Positions 53,687-62,528 are shown, counted from the first letter of the stretch. The stretch: DNA of 64,000 bases from DASXRU01 sp034665305 (GCA_034665305.1 JAXDFZ010000023.1:65805-129804); one strand, 5' to 3'. The notes: generated from the sequence alone by a model not told the origin. A program made the numbers and translations.

Positions 53687-53735
53687 CAATAGGAGGGGTA
53701 CAGTACGGCACTACCTATCGACTGTCAATAGGAGG
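53687..53735 (-). promoter_or_regulatory. Promoter of the PadR-ADOP operon flanked by direct repeats
   Basis: Minus-strand TTGACA (53728-53723) and TACTGT (53705-53700) are 17 bp apart. The word CAATAGGAGG occurs at 53687-53696 and again at 53726-53735, bracketing the promoter; this may be a regulator-binding pair. Confidence 0.65.
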
Positions 53736-53777
53736 AGGACGGTGGTAGGTACTGGAGCAGTTTCATCTTGTCATTCG

Positions 53778-53906
53778 CACCTGACTTCAGTCAGGTGGGC
53801 ATGGGCGACACATTCAGCCTCGAGCCGTTTCAACGGTTTACTCTGGCCAACCGTTAAAACGGTTAATAAATATCGCCTATCTCGATCACCGCACTGAAGT
53901 GCGGTG
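53778..53906. repeat. Cluster of short perfect hairpins
   Basis: Four hairpins stand in a row: CACCTGACTTCAGTCAGGTG (53778-53797), CCGTTTCAACGG (53825-53836), AACCGTTAAAACGGTT (53849-53864) and CACCGCACTGAAGTGCGGTG (53887-53906). The first and last share the plan CACC(T/G)...ACT-(TC/GA)-AGT...GGTG. The rest of the 53736-54052 gap shows nothing recognisable. Confidence 0.7.
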
Positions 53907-54052
53907 CTAATGAGATTTTCAAACGGAGCCACTACCGGACGGTTCTATGCTTGAGGACCAGCGGTGGGGTTTGGGTCAGTATTCGGGAACCGAAACGAGG
54001 ATCAGAAGAAAAAGTGATCGGCTGCAGCTACAGCCAGTCACGCCAGGGGCTT

Positions 54053-55831
54053 TCAGTGCATGAGGTTCAAACGAAATGCCGCCATCTCTTCGCTGTTGCG
54101 CACCAGCAGTGTGTCGCCGACGAGGACCGGATGGTTCCACGTTTTGCCCTCGAGCACCTTGAAGCGCGCGAGTTCTGTGAATTGATCGGGCGTCGCTTTG
54201 ACCAGCGCCACCTCGCCCTTTTCGGAAACCACCAGCAGCAAGTCCTGATCGGCTAACAGGACGATCTGGCCGTTGCCATAGCGGCCACCCTTCCACTTGC
54301 CCTCGCCGGTTTTTAGATCGATGCATGAGAGGGTACTGCCGTCGAAGCCATAGACATAGTCCTTGTGAACTACCATGTCGTTGAAGTACGGGTTCATCTC
54401 GTATGAAGTCCAACGCGCTTTGGTGGTCCATCCATCGGATCCATTTGTGATCGCGACGCGCTGCACGCCGACTTCGGATCCCATTCCGGAACCGCTGCCC
54501 AACAGGACGTCGCCATCGGCGGTGATGGCCGGTTGCACGATGCTGTCGCCAGACCAGGCATGTTTCCAAAGTGTCTTGCCGTCATTCGGAGAGACGCTTG
54601 TCACGCCCTCGCCATTTATGAGCAAGACCTGCGCGACGCCACCGATAGTTGCCAGCTGTGGCGAGCTGTACCCGCCGCGAGCACTCGGTACGGACCAGCG
54701 CGGGTTGCCGTTGGCGATGTCATATGCGGCGAGCGTACCAGCGGCCGCAATAATCACAAGGTCGCCGACTACAAGGGGCGAGCTGGCAAAACCCCAGGTG
54801 GGTGTTTTCGTTTTAGTGTCCGACCCGGGATTCCGCGACCAAATCACCGAACCGTCACGTGCATCGAGCGCGTTCAGAATGCCGGTACCGCCGAATGTGT
54901 ACACGCGACCGTTGCTCAGCGTGGGCGTGGCGCGCGGACCTGCACCCGCGTTCGACTCCCAAAAACGGGTCGCGTCGCGATGCCGCCAAACCGATTGGCC
55001 ATTGGTCAGGTTGTAACAGGAGACGACTTCATCATTGCCACGCTGCTCTTGGGTGAAGAAGAGATTGCCCGCGACTGCAAAGGACGACCAGGCCGGGCCG
55101 ATCGGCTTGCGCCATACTTCGACCGGCGGCTTGTTGGTCCAGTCCGTTTCTATGCGTACACCATGAGCGGCACCGTCCCGCTTCGGTCCGCGAAAACCGG
55201 GCCAACCTGTGTTTGCTTCCGTTCCTATTTGCGAGGCCACTGCTGCCGGAATCGGCGCAGGAGCTGTCGGCTCGTCGGCCGCCTGGGCCAGGAGTCGTTC
55301 TTCAGGAGTCCTGGTCCAACGCCAGTGGAGATCCGTCTCGCCGCCGCCACTGATGCCGCCCGTGCGCAGGAGCATTAGCGCTCCACACGCGATCACGATA
55401 CCCGCCACTATCGTCGCCCGCCGCAGGTTCCGGGAAAGCCCGCGAGCAGCAACCAACGAGGCGACAAGCGCCAGGCTCATCGCCGGAATCGCATAGAGAT
55501 ACAGCAACGCCCCCATTGCGCCGCCCGCTATTGACGGGTGAACGAGGCGCTTGGTTACGATGGCCGCGATGACCATCAGCACGAGAGCGCCGATGCGCTC
55601 GATCCACGGTGCCCGACTGAAGAACAGCCACCACACCAGCACCAACAGCCCGCAGGCGATGGCCCCAATGATGGCCACCATGGCGGCGTCGTTAGCGACT
55701 TTGGGAACCACCAGCCAGAACAACCATTGCAGGGCAACGGCAGCAATGCCTGGCCACAGTCGAAGTTGTCTCCGGGGAATGGGTCGATCGATCTCGGGGG
55801 TAGTTGGCGGGTCGGTCTGGGGGACGTTCAT
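54053..55831 (-). CDS. Membrane-anchored PQQ-like beta-propeller protein
   Basis: 592 residues from ATG 55831; a TTG at 55885 would add 18 residues, and neither has a clear ribosome-binding site. About five transmembrane helices occupy residues 20-160. A Pro/Ala linker leads to an outer-membrane-assembly/PQQ-like propeller (about 210-590): WPGFRGPKRDGAAHG, VVSCYNLTNGQSVWRHR, LNALDARDGSVIWSRNPG, SCIDLKTGEGKWKGGRYG. No quinoprotein dehydrogenase catalytic residues stand out. This architecture is common in Acidobacteria and Planctomycetes. It may be a scaffold or sensor. Confidence 0.82.
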   Translation of the reverse strand: MNVPQTDPPTTPEIDRPIPRRQLRLWPGIAAVALQWLFWLVVPKVANDAAMVAIIGAIACGLLVLVWWLFFSRAPWIERIGALVLMVIAAIVTKRLVHPSIAGGAMGALLYLYAIPAMSLALVASLVAARGLSRNLRRATIVAGIVIACGALMLLRTGGISGGGETDLHWRWTRTPEERLLAQAADEPTAPAPIPAAVASQIGTEANTGWPGFRGPKRDGAAHGVRIETDWTNKPPVEVWRKPIGPAWSSFAVAGNLFFTQEQRGNDEVVSCYNLTNGQSVWRHRDATRFWESNAGAGPRATPTLSNGRVYTFGGTGILNALDARDGSVIWSRNPGSDTKTKTPTWGFASSPLVVGDLVIIAAAGTLAAYDIANGNPRWSVPSARGGYSSPQLATIGGVAQVLLINGEGVTSVSPNDGKTLWKHAWSGDSIVQPAITADGDVLLGSGSGMGSEVGVQRVAITNGSDGWTTKARWTSYEMNPYFNDMVVHKDYVYGFDGSTLSCIDLKTGEGKWKGGRYGNGQIVLLADQDLLLVVSEKGEVALVKATPDQFTELARFKVLEGKTWNHPVLVGDTLLVRNSEEMAAFRLNLMH

Positions 55832-55935
55832 GCCGTTTAGTACGTCAGACTGAGGCTGTTTGTTCTCGGATTTGCGACGCCACAAATCAACTTGCAGTCC
55901 CTCATGGGGCCAGCGGTGTCACAAGTACGGAGAAA

Positions 55936-56883
55936 CTATTTCTTCTCCGCGTCTTCCATGTGCTGCCAAACGTCCGGGCTGGTACCGTCTAAATCGGTGA
56001 AGCCATACACTCGCGCCAGTTCACCTGACGTGACTGACTGTTGATTCCAGCGGGCGCGATTTGGATCCAACCCGAGAGAAACGACCGCGCGACCGACGTA
56101 CCGAGGCGTCTCAGACAGCGCGAAGTCTGGCGGCGCCACCGGCTGATTACTTTCTGCGCGCTCCGGATCGAGCGCATCACGCCAGTTGTTTTCGGTAACA
56201 CCAAAGTTCTCCAGCATCATCTCCGACCGCAACCAGCCGGGACTAATACAGACCGCCGTCGCACCAAAAGGCGCGAGTTCATGTCCCTGTGAAAACGCGA
56301 GCCGGTTCACCGCGACTTTGGCGAGATCGTAATAGACCGAAATCCGGTAATGCGAAGCGTTGTACTTCGTCGTGCCATCGGTGATTTCGCACAGGAGTCC
56401 GCCGGGCTGAGAAATGAGCAAAGGCAGCAGATACTTTGAAGTGATGATGTGAGTGTCGATCGCCAGACGCAGGATACGCAGGCCTTTATCTACGTCGAGT
56501 TCCCAGACCGGCGTGTTCCATTCGGATGGGCCGCCCTTAAGAATTTCCGCGCCCCAGATGTCATTCACGAGGATGTCGATTTTGCCGAACTCGTTCCGAA
56601 CTCGCTCAGCCAATCCCTTCACTTCATCAGGCACGAGATGATCGATGGGTATGGCGATTCCCTTCCCGCCCAGCTTCGTCACGAGCTCCGCGGTTTCCTC
56701 GATCGTTTCACTGCGATCATAGTCGGACTTAATCGCTCGTTGACTACTGGTTCGCCCGGTGCAGATGACAGTGGCACCCGCCTCGCCGAGCGCCGCCGCG
56801 ATTCCTCTCCCGGCGCCGCGCGTAGCACCCGCAACCACCGCCACGCGCCCATGCAGCGCGTCGTCATCGTAAGGCAAAGTCAT
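55936..56883 (-). CDS. SDR family oxidoreductase (long form)
   Basis: 315 residues from ATG 56883. GATRGAGRGIAAALGEAGATVICTGR and VNDIWGAEILKGG (variant of NNAG) mark an SDR; YYDLAK provides the Tyr-Lys pair. The C-terminal extension SETPRYVGRAVVSLGLDPNRARWNQQS...YGFTDLDGTSPDVWQH is typical of a subgroup of unknown substrate. It stands alone and is not part of the uronate region. Confidence 0.85.
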   Translation of the reverse strand: MTLPYDDDALHGRVAVVAGATRGAGRGIAAALGEAGATVICTGRTSSQRAIKSDYDRSETIEETAELVTKLGGKGIAIPIDHLVPDEVKGLAERVRNEFGKIDILVNDIWGAEILKGGPSEWNTPVWELDVDKGLRILRLAIDTHIITSKYLLPLLISQPGGLLCEITDGTTKYNASHYRISVYYDLAKVAVNRLAFSQGHELAPFGATAVCISPGWLRSEMMLENFGVTENNWRDALDPERAESNQPVAPPDFALSETPRYVGRAVVSLGLDPNRARWNQQSVTSGELARVYGFTDLDGTSPDVWQHMEDAEKK

Positions 56884-56950
56884 GGCGTCACTATTACAAC
56901 GATCAGCCGCCAGCGACAAGAGCCGAAGCTGGCGCTGACAGGGCGTTAGG

Positions 56951-57112
56951 AAATAGCCCCGACCGTCAGGTCGGGGACAGAGTTACAAAAAACAGTTCAG
57001 GCCCGGTAGGGCCGACACATCCGGTGCCGGGCCTTCGGACCTCGCCGGCTCCGCAAACATTCGGCACCACGACCTTACGGTCGCGGCTATTGAATTACGG
57101 CCCTTCGGGCCT
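56951..57112. repeat. Large palindromic element, copy 1 (AGCCCCGACCGTCAGGTCGG family)
   Basis: Starts AAATAGCCCCGACCGTCAGG and ends CGACCTTACGGTCGCGGCTA, then TTGAATTACGGCCCTTCGGG. The two ends are inverted versions of each other. The inner part holds GGCCCGGTAGGGCC and GCCGGGCCTTCGGACC hairpins. Matching copies lie at 60663-60777 (partial) and 63823-64000. Confidence 0.75.
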
Positions 57113-57206
57113 TGGCCAGCGCCAGTGGCCCTTTCGGCGTCCTTTTTGCGCGTTAACAAATTGAGAGCCCAAAAAACCATAAATATTGAAAGGATCGAAT
57201 GCAAAC

Positions 57207-57743
57207 ATGAGCGCAAGTGCAAAGACCATTCCGACAAATGACTACAAGGAAGTCCCCAATTCTAATCGGGCCGCAGCATTGGCCGACCGCATCGATGAAG
57301 GGGCCGCCCTATTGGCTTCCTTTGCTGAACAACTCACCGACGCGGAGTGGGCCCTGCCCGTTTCGGTCACAGATCGTCGTCCGGTTGGCTTAATCGTAAA
57401 TCACGTTGCCAGCGTCTATCCGGTTGAGATCGAAATCGCGCGCGCGATCGCCGGCGGCAACGCCGTAACCGAAGTGACCTGGGAAGCTGTCGCAGACATG
57501 AATGCCAAACACGCAATCGATCAAGGCGCGACCAGCAAGGCTGCCACCCTGGAACTGTTGCGGCGAAATAGTCGCGCAGCATCTGCCGCCGTGCGCAAGT
57601 TCACCGATGCCGAACTAGATCAGACGGCGCCGTTTTCGCTTAGCTTCGGCGCACCCGTCACGGCGCAGTTCGTGATCGAGGACCATGCGTTGCGCCACAG
57701 TTGGCATCACCTCGCCCGCATCCGCAAGGCTGTGGGTCGCTAA
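57207..57743 (+). CDS. DinB superfamily protein
   Basis: 178 residues from ATG 57207. Four-helix DinB pattern with VNHVASVYPVEIEIARAIAGG, LRRNSRAASAAVRKFTDAELDQ and the terminal HALRHSWHHLARIRKAVG; His residues in helices 2 and 4 can bind metal as in DinB/YfiT proteins. Many are thiol-dependent transferases; substrate unknown. The DUF2306 gene follows 36 bp downstream. Confidence 0.8.
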   Translation: MSASAKTIPTNDYKEVPNSNRAAALADRIDEGAALLASFAEQLTDAEWALPVSVTDRRPVGLIVNHVASVYPVEIEIARAIAGGNAVTEVTWEAVADMNAKHAIDQGATSKAATLELLRRNSRAASAAVRKFTDAELDQTAPFSLSFGAPVTAQFVIEDHALRHSWHHLARIRKAVGR

Positions 57744-57779
57744 AGAACATCAAACGGAATTCAATCGAAGGAGTCTGCA

Positions 57780-58499
57780 ATGAAGCTGAAAGCGAAGCAT
57801 CTGGTCTTTACCCTAATCACTGTGGCGAGCCTCTATGTGCTCTATCACAACGAACGTTTTCTAATCGACGGCAAGCATCCGGCGTGGCAACACTACGCAC
57901 CATTCAAGTGGTGGTTACTGCCGCACGGCATTTTCGGCGCGATCGTACTTCTCTTTGCGCCGTTTCAGTTTTCCGATCGCATCCGGCAGCGATTCACCAA
58001 GTGGCATCGCGTGATGGGGCGGTTGTATGTGGTGGGAGCAATTCTGCTCGCGCCGATGGGAGCCTACATACAATATTTCCAGGAGCAGTTTGGCGCGCCG
58101 CGTTCGTTCACGGTGCTGGGCGTAGTGGACGCGGCGATGCTGATGGGCGCGACGTTCTTAGCATTCCTCTTCGCGGTGAAACGCAAAATCGCGCTGCACC
58201 GCCAGTGGGCCACGCGCAGTTACGCCATCGCGCTAGTCTTCATCGCCGGACGTTTCGTGATGGGAATTACCGGCTGGGAAACTCAAGGCGTGGAAATTGT
58301 GCAGGCAATCATATGGTCCTGCCTGGCGCTGTCAGTGCCGCTTGCCGATGTGGCGATTCATTGGAAGGAAATCCGGTCGAGCGTGACGGTGCCGGTTAAG
58401 GCAACAGGGTCTGTACTACCACGCGCTAACAGGTGGGTCTTCACACGTCCATCTCAATCACAGCGTATCGCAGGCAATACATCGTCGTCGGTCCACTGA
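57780..58499 (+). CDS. DUF2306 membrane protein with repeat-derived C-terminus
   Basis: 239 residues; ATG lies 7 nt after GAAGGAG. About six helices, with KWHRVMGRLYVVGAILLAPMG and LHRQWATRSYAIALVFIAGRF carrying the His/Arg residues typical of DUF2306. The family tail seems to end near VTVPVKA. The last 30 or so residues (GSVLPRANRWVFTRPS...) are encoded by a degenerate REP element, so the original stop codon was lost or displaced. Function unknown. Confidence 0.82.
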   Translation: MKLKAKHLVFTLITVASLYVLYHNERFLIDGKHPAWQHYAPFKWWLLPHGIFGAIVLLFAPFQFSDRIRQRFTKWHRVMGRLYVVGAILLAPMGAYIQYFQEQFGAPRSFTVLGVVDAAMLMGATFLAFLFAVKRKIALHRQWATRSYAIALVFIAGRFVMGITGWETQGVEIVQAIIWSCLALSVPLADVAIHWKEIRSSVTVPVKATGSVLPRANRWVFTRPSQSQRIAGNTSSSVH

Positions 58500-58602
58500 G
58501 GTCAGTACCACCACGCGGTAGCGGGTGGGTTTGCCGTCGTGGGCAAAAGCCGGCTTGTTCAATAGCCCCCTGCGTGTAACCGCGTGGTGGTCCTGACCTA
58601 AT
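58409..58602. repeat. Three REP elements between DUF2306 and RAYT genes
   Basis: A degenerate REP (about 58409-58440, TACTACCACGCGCTAACAGG), an intact one (58498-58531, GTCAGTACCACCACGCGGTA then GCGGGTGGGT) and an inverted variant (about 58570-58602, GTAACCGCGTGGTGGTCCTG). The hairpin core is CCACC-CGC around a short loop with GCG-T-GGTGG. Confidence 0.8.
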
Positions 58603-58716
58603 GCCCTCAAACACCACCTGATACCAAAAGTTCGGCATCTTCTCATCGCGGCCATTCGAGTTCATCTAATTGACACTCTCTCTAATTCGGCAGCAGCATG
58701 CGCAGACCAGGACAGT

Positions 58717-59226
58717 ATGTGGAACGACACCGACACTCCGCTTGCTTATTTTATTTCGTTTCGGAGCTACGCAACGTGGTTGCACGGTGACCAGCGAGGA
58801 TCGATCGATCGGTGTCACAATAGCTATCGTGCGCCCTATATTCCGCGCAGCGATAAATGGCGGAAGCACAACGAGCAATTACTAAGAGCTAAACCGCTTA
58901 TCCTTAAGGCTAGATATCGCAAATCTATCGAAGCGGCGATTCGTGAAACCTGCGAAATCCGGCACTGGTTTTTACAGGCAATCAACGTGCGCACAAATCA
59001 CATTCATTCGGTGGTGTCGGCAAATCGTCGGGCTGGGTTGGTATTAAATGCTTTCAAAGCCAACGCGACGAGGCAATTGAGGCAGGATGGCCTTTGGTCT
59101 TATGATTTCAGTCCGTGGGCTGATAAAGGCAGCAAGAGGAACCTATGGAATGAACAAAGCGTTGCCCGGGCTATCGACTATGTCTTGAACGGGCAGGGGG
59201 ATGACCTCCCCGACTTTGACGAATGA
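58717..59226 (+). CDS. REP-associated tyrosine transposase (RAYT), copy 1
   Basis: 169 residues of the Y1/HUH transposase family. The HUH motif is HIH (H95, H97) in TNHIHSVVSA and the nucleophile is Tyr155 in AIDYVLNGQG. The opening WNDTDTPLAYFISFRSYATWLHGD is family-typical. It is flanked on both sides by REP hairpins, its presumed substrates. A second copy, about 80% alike by eye, lies at 60941-61447 on the other strand. Confidence 0.92.
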   Translation: MWNDTDTPLAYFISFRSYATWLHGDQRGSIDRCHNSYRAPYIPRSDKWRKHNEQLLRAKPLILKARYRKSIEAAIRETCEIRHWFLQAINVRTNHIHSVVSANRRAGLVLNAFKANATRQLRQDGLWSYDFSPWADKGSKRNLWNEQSVARAIDYVLNGQGDDLPDFDE

Positions 59227-59238
59227 TTGGCTCGCGGA

Positions 59239-59270
59239 AACCCACCCGCTACCGCGTGGTGGTACTGACC
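59239..59270. repeat. REP element downstream of RAYT copy 1
   Basis: Inverted orientation: AACCCACCCGCTACCGCGTG then GTGGTACTGACC. With the REP at 58498-58531 it frames the transposase gene with oppositely oriented REPs, the usual arrangement for RAYT loci. Confidence 0.85.
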
Positions 59271-59347
59271 CCATTCCACTACAATAGAATCCCCCCTAAA
59301 GATCACGCTCGTCCCCCCTCAAATTTGCATAATCAATTCGTAATGCA

Positions 59348-60655
59348 ATGAAAAATCGAAAAAGGCGCCATCTCTTACTGGTCCTATTTGCGTTTACCGC
59401 GCTCGCCGCCGCCGCGTGGGCTTTCGTTCGCTTCACGCTGAATCGCGACACCAATGTCGACCCTGCTACGGCTGCAGCCCCTGTTATCACCGATCCCGAT
59501 CTGTGGCGCCACGGCATGGAAAAAGTGAAGGCGGATCGTTTCGGGGTCGGCGACGTCGCGATTGAAATTCCGCCGGAGCTGCGGCACTACGATGAGCGGC
59601 GCTGGTTCCTGGCAACTCAGGTCGCCGAAGTAAAAAAACATAACCTGCAACCGGTGCAGGATTTTATCGACCTCGCGGCCATGATTCAGCGCGGCGAAAT
59701 AGTTTCGCTTCCGGCCGCTACCGAAACGTATCTCCTCTACGGCGTCGGCGCCCGCGTCGATGGCAGCCCGTTCACCCGCTACGTTGCCAATGAGAATCTC
59801 GATCTCAATGACGAAGCCGGACTGCGCGCCGTCAACGCTCGCCTGGAAGCCGCGCACACCAAGTTGCAAAAGGACATTGCGAACTTAGAGTCACAGTTGA
59901 GTTCGCAGAAAGATGGTGCGGGCAAGAAGCAAGACGAGTTGGTAAACGAACTCACCGCGCGGCAGCAGGAGTTGAAGCAGAACGCTCGAGACAAAGCGAC
60001 GCTCAACAACTATTACGCGTCAAATGCCGGCCCTTCTACTTATTCGCCCCAGGGACAGTCGGGACTGTTCCGCGATTACGATTCGCTGCAAACGCTGGCA
60101 AAGAATTTTGGCGGGCGCTCTTTCAACCTTGAGGATCCAAACGACCGCGAGACATTGAAGGTTTACCTCCTTAGTTCACTCAGACCGCCGGCCCTCAAGA
60201 TCCTCGAAGAAATAGCGACCGCCTATCACGATAAGTTCGATCGCCCGCTCCCGGTAAGTTCTCTGGTTCGGCCCGAGCAATACCAGCGCGCTTTGCGCAG
60301 AGTTAACCGCTACGCCGTGTTGATTGATACGCCGCCACACTCGACGGGCCTAGCGTTCGACATTGACTATCGTTTCATGAGCGGCGCCGAACAGAATTTC
60401 GTGATGGCCGAACTCGCGCGCTTGAAGCAAGCCGGCCGCATCGAGGTCCTGCGCGAGCGCGGCGCCAACTATCACGTCTTCGCCTTCATCGACGGAGTCC
60501 GCCCGGCCGACAATTTAATCACCGCGTCATTAGACGAAGCCGGCGCACCTCCCAAACAAACCAGCGCCGACGAGCCGCCGCCACAGAAGAAATCTGCAAG
60601 AGCCACACCCAAACGCCGCCCCGCGCAGAAGAAAAGCCTGCGAAGCAGGCGATAG
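59348..60655 (+). CDS. DUF5715-like exported protein with M15-peptidase-type HxxGxAxD motif
   Basis: 435 residues with an N-terminal signal anchor (9-27). A coiled coil spans about 160-225 (AHTKLQKDIANLESQLSSQKD...). The C-terminal domain resembles D,D-peptidase/M15 folds: SSLVRPEQYQRALRRVNRYAV, HSTGLAFDID (H331, D338) and NYHVFAF (H376), giving a His-Asp-His zinc triad. The tail is Lys/Arg/Pro-rich. Cell-wall peptide cleavage is possible. It lies between the two RAYT genes. Confidence 0.78.
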   Translation: MKNRKRRHLLLVLFAFTALAAAAWAFVRFTLNRDTNVDPATAAAPVITDPDLWRHGMEKVKADRFGVGDVAIEIPPELRHYDERRWFLATQVAEVKKHNLQPVQDFIDLAAMIQRGEIVSLPAATETYLLYGVGARVDGSPFTRYVANENLDLNDEAGLRAVNARLEAAHTKLQKDIANLESQLSSQKDGAGKKQDELVNELTARQQELKQNARDKATLNNYYASNAGPSTYSPQGQSGLFRDYDSLQTLAKNFGGRSFNLEDPNDRETLKVYLLSSLRPPALKILEEIATAYHDKFDRPLPVSSLVRPEQYQRALRRVNRYAVLIDTPPHSTGLAFDIDYRFMSGAEQNFVMAELARLKQAGRIEVLRERGANYHVFAFIDGVRPADNLITASLDEAGAPPKQTSADEPPPQKKSARATPKRRPAQKKSLRSRR

Positions 60656-60662
60656 CCACCAC

Positions 60663-60777
60663 AGGCCCGAAGGGCCGAAATGAAATAGCCCCGCCCGTCA
60701 GGTCGGGGTCAGAGCCCCAACAAAAATAGGGGAGGCCCGAAGGGCCGCCACAACCAGTGCCGGTCCTTCGGACCTCA
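60663..60777. repeat. Large palindromic element, copy 2 (right arm missing)
   Basis: GGCCCGAAGGGCCG, AATAGCCCCGCCCGTCAGGT, another GGCCCGAAGGGCCG and GTGCCGGTCCTTCGGACCTC follow the order of the other copies. The terminal CGACC..CGGTCGCGGCTATTG arm is absent; a REP follows instead. Confidence 0.7.
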
Positions 60778-60804
60778 CCCCTCGCTCGTCTGCCAGTCCC
60801 GATG

Positions 60805-60924
60805 AAGTCAGTACCACCACGCGATAGCGGGTGGGTCGCCCCGTTTCATCCCCAATGACCAGATCCTCCATGAGGTAGCAATGCCTACCAATAAGGACAG
60901 TACCGCGATAGCGGGTGGGTCGCC
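60805..60924. repeat. Two REP elements downstream of RAYT copy 2
   Basis: One near-intact REP (60805-60840, GTCAGTACCACCACGCGATA then GCGGGTGGGTCG) and one shortened version (60895-60924, ACAGTACCGCGATAGCGGGT), both in the same orientation. Both carry the GATA loop variant of GGTA. Confidence 0.8.
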
Positions 60925-60940
60925 CGTCCATACAATGGCG

Positions 60941-61447
60941 TCAATCAAAGTCCGGCAAGTCACCGCCCTGCCCGTTTAGCACATAGTCGATAGCCCGAGC
61001 GACGCTCTCTTCGTTCCATAGCTTTCTCTTACTGCCTTTATCCGCCCAGGGACTAAACGGATAGGTCCACAACCCGTCCTGTCTCAACTGCCTCATCGCA
61101 TTTGCTTTAAGAGCATTCAATACCAGGCCAGCCCGCCGATTGGCCGATACCACGGTATGGACGTGATTGGTGCGGACGTTGAATGCCTGCAATAACCACT
61201 GGCGTCTGGAGCAGGTTTCACTGATGGCCGCTTTGACGGATTTGCGATGCCGGGCCCTTAGAATAAAAGGTGGAGCTCTTAGGAGGCCCTGATTGTATTG
61301 TTGCCAGGAGTCGATCGGAGAAATGTAAGGCCCACGATACTGATTCTGAAACCGATCGATCGAGCCGCGTCTGTCGCCGTGCAACCAGGTTGCACAGCTG
61401 CGAAACGAAATAAGATACGCAAGCGGAGTGTCGGTATCATTCCACAT
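60941..61447 (-). CDS. REP-associated tyrosine transposase (RAYT), copy 2
   Basis: 168 residues, same family as copy 1: WNDTDTPLAYLISFRSCATWLHGDRRGSID, HUH as HVH in TNHVHTVVSA and the Tyr in AIDYVLNGQGGDLPDFD. No stop or frameshift, so it may be active. It lies inverted relative to copy 1 about 1.7 kb away, with REPs on both sides. Confidence 0.92.
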   Translation of the reverse strand: MWNDTDTPLAYLISFRSCATWLHGDRRGSIDRFQNQYRGPYISPIDSWQQYNQGLLRAPPFILRARHRKSVKAAISETCSRRQWLLQAFNVRTNHVHTVVSANRRAGLVLNALKANAMRQLRQDGLWTYPFSPWADKGSKRKLWNEESVARAIDYVLNGQGGDLPDFD

Positions 61448-61566
61448 GGGCCAAACGCTTATGCTGCCGCGAGCTCAACCAAGCGTCAACTATCGAGCGC
61501 CACCGCGCCCAGTACGACAATACAGACCCTCTTGCATCAGGGTATGCGATTTCGATCTCGGACGAG

Positions 61567-61701
61567 CGACCCACCCGCTACCGCGTGGTGGTACTGACCT
61601 CATGGGCCCGTCACGGGAAGAATGTGGTACGGACCCCACCCTTGGTTGTGTGGCGGTCCCGATGAACTCAGTACCACCACGCGGTAGCGGGCGGGTCGCC
61701 C
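61567..61701. repeat. Inverted REP pair upstream of RAYT copy 2
   Basis: An inverted REP (61567-61602, GACCCACCCGCTACCGCGTG then GTGGTACTGACCTC) and a direct one (61664-61701, CTCAGTACCACCACGCGGTA then GCGGGCGGGTCG) face each other across about 60 bp, forming a BIME-like unit. Confidence 0.8.
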
Positions 61702-61950
61702 GTCACTCTCAATTCCCTTCTGGTCACCTGCAAGTTACGCCGAGTCACTTGCAACTCCCCTCATTACCACCTCCACGTGACTTCCCTTCACTTACAACTA
61801 ACTGCCTGTCACTCGCGTCTTCTTGACTCGAAGATGCGAGTGACACGCTGTCACTTGCAACTATATCCACGTCACTTGGAACTTTAAATGCGGTCACCTG
61901 CAAGTGACTCAAGGTCACTTGGAAGTCCCTTATTGAAAGTTACAGGTGAC
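61702..61950. repeat. Degenerate 21-bp tandem repeat array (GTCACTTGCAACT unit)
   Basis: Units of about 13 conserved bases, consensus GTCAC(T/C)TG(C/G)AA(G/C)T, followed by about 8 variable bases. They start at 61702, 61723, 61744, (61765 decayed), 61787, 61808, (61829 decayed), 61850, 61871, 61893 and 61914, a 21-22 bp period. An inverted copy (AAGTTACAGGTGAC, 61937-61950) closes the array. One unit forms a GTCACTCGC...GCGAGTGAC hairpin (61808-61844). No continuous reading frame covers the array. The rest of the gap (61951-62147) shows nothing. Confidence 0.75.
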
Positions 61951-62147
61951 CGTGGCAAAATCCGGCTCGCAACCGAGATGATTGCTGTTTTGCTCAGCAA
62001 ACCAGTGGTTTTGACAGTTGAAACGCTATGCGTAACCGGCTCCTTAAGCTCGCGCCGCCGGATACGAAATCCTGCGTGCCTCGCCCCGCACGTGATCCTT
62101 CAAACTTCTGATGATGCGCGTCATAAGCGCATGGAAAGGATTCTCAC

Positions 62148-62528
62148 ATGCCGAAAGTAACCCCAAGCAAAACCGAAGACAGAATCAAACGGCTCTTAGC
62201 GGCCTGGGAAGACCTCGCTGATCAAAAGTCCTTTGGCGGTATGACGCTGGATCAGTGCAAGGCAGCGCTCGCGCCTTCACTGACGCTCCGCGCACAGATT
62301 GAGGCGCTGCAGGATCAGCTCACGCAGGCCATTAATCAACGCGAAGCTGCCGACGACGTCTCGATCGCCAAAATGCAACTGGCAGTCAACGGCATCCTCG
62401 CGGATCCCACCGAAGGCCCCGACAGCTCGCTGTACGAAGCCATCGGCTACACGCGCAAGAGCGAACGCAAGACCGGCCTGACTCGCAAGAAACCCGGCGG
62501 CGGACTCAGCTCCACGCCGAAAGTCTAG
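62148..62528 (+). CDS. Small soluble protein of unknown function
   Basis: 126 residues; ATG lies about 8 nt after AAAGGA. Predicted mostly helical with a coiled-coil middle (LRAQIEALQDQLTQAINQREAAD) and a basic tail YTRKSERKTGLTRKKPGG. I do not recognise a family with known function. It stands isolated in the repeat island and codes without interruption, so I take it as real. Confidence 0.68.
   Translation: MPKVTPSKTEDRIKRLLAAWEDLADQKSFGGMTLDQCKAALAPSLTLRAQIEALQDQLTQAINQREAADDVSIAKMQLAVNGILADPTEGPDSSLYEAIGYTRKSERKTGLTRKKPGGGLSSTPKV

Noticed and set aside
61428..61826. A 132-codon frame over the start of the 21-bp array
   Set aside because: It begins in the 5' end of the RAYT gene on the other strand, ends midway through the array, and only shows low-complexity HLQL repeats produced by the 21-bp unit.
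61702..61950. CRISPR array
   Set aside because: The conserved part is about 13 bp and imperfect, the variable part only about 8 bp, and there are no cas genes in the window.
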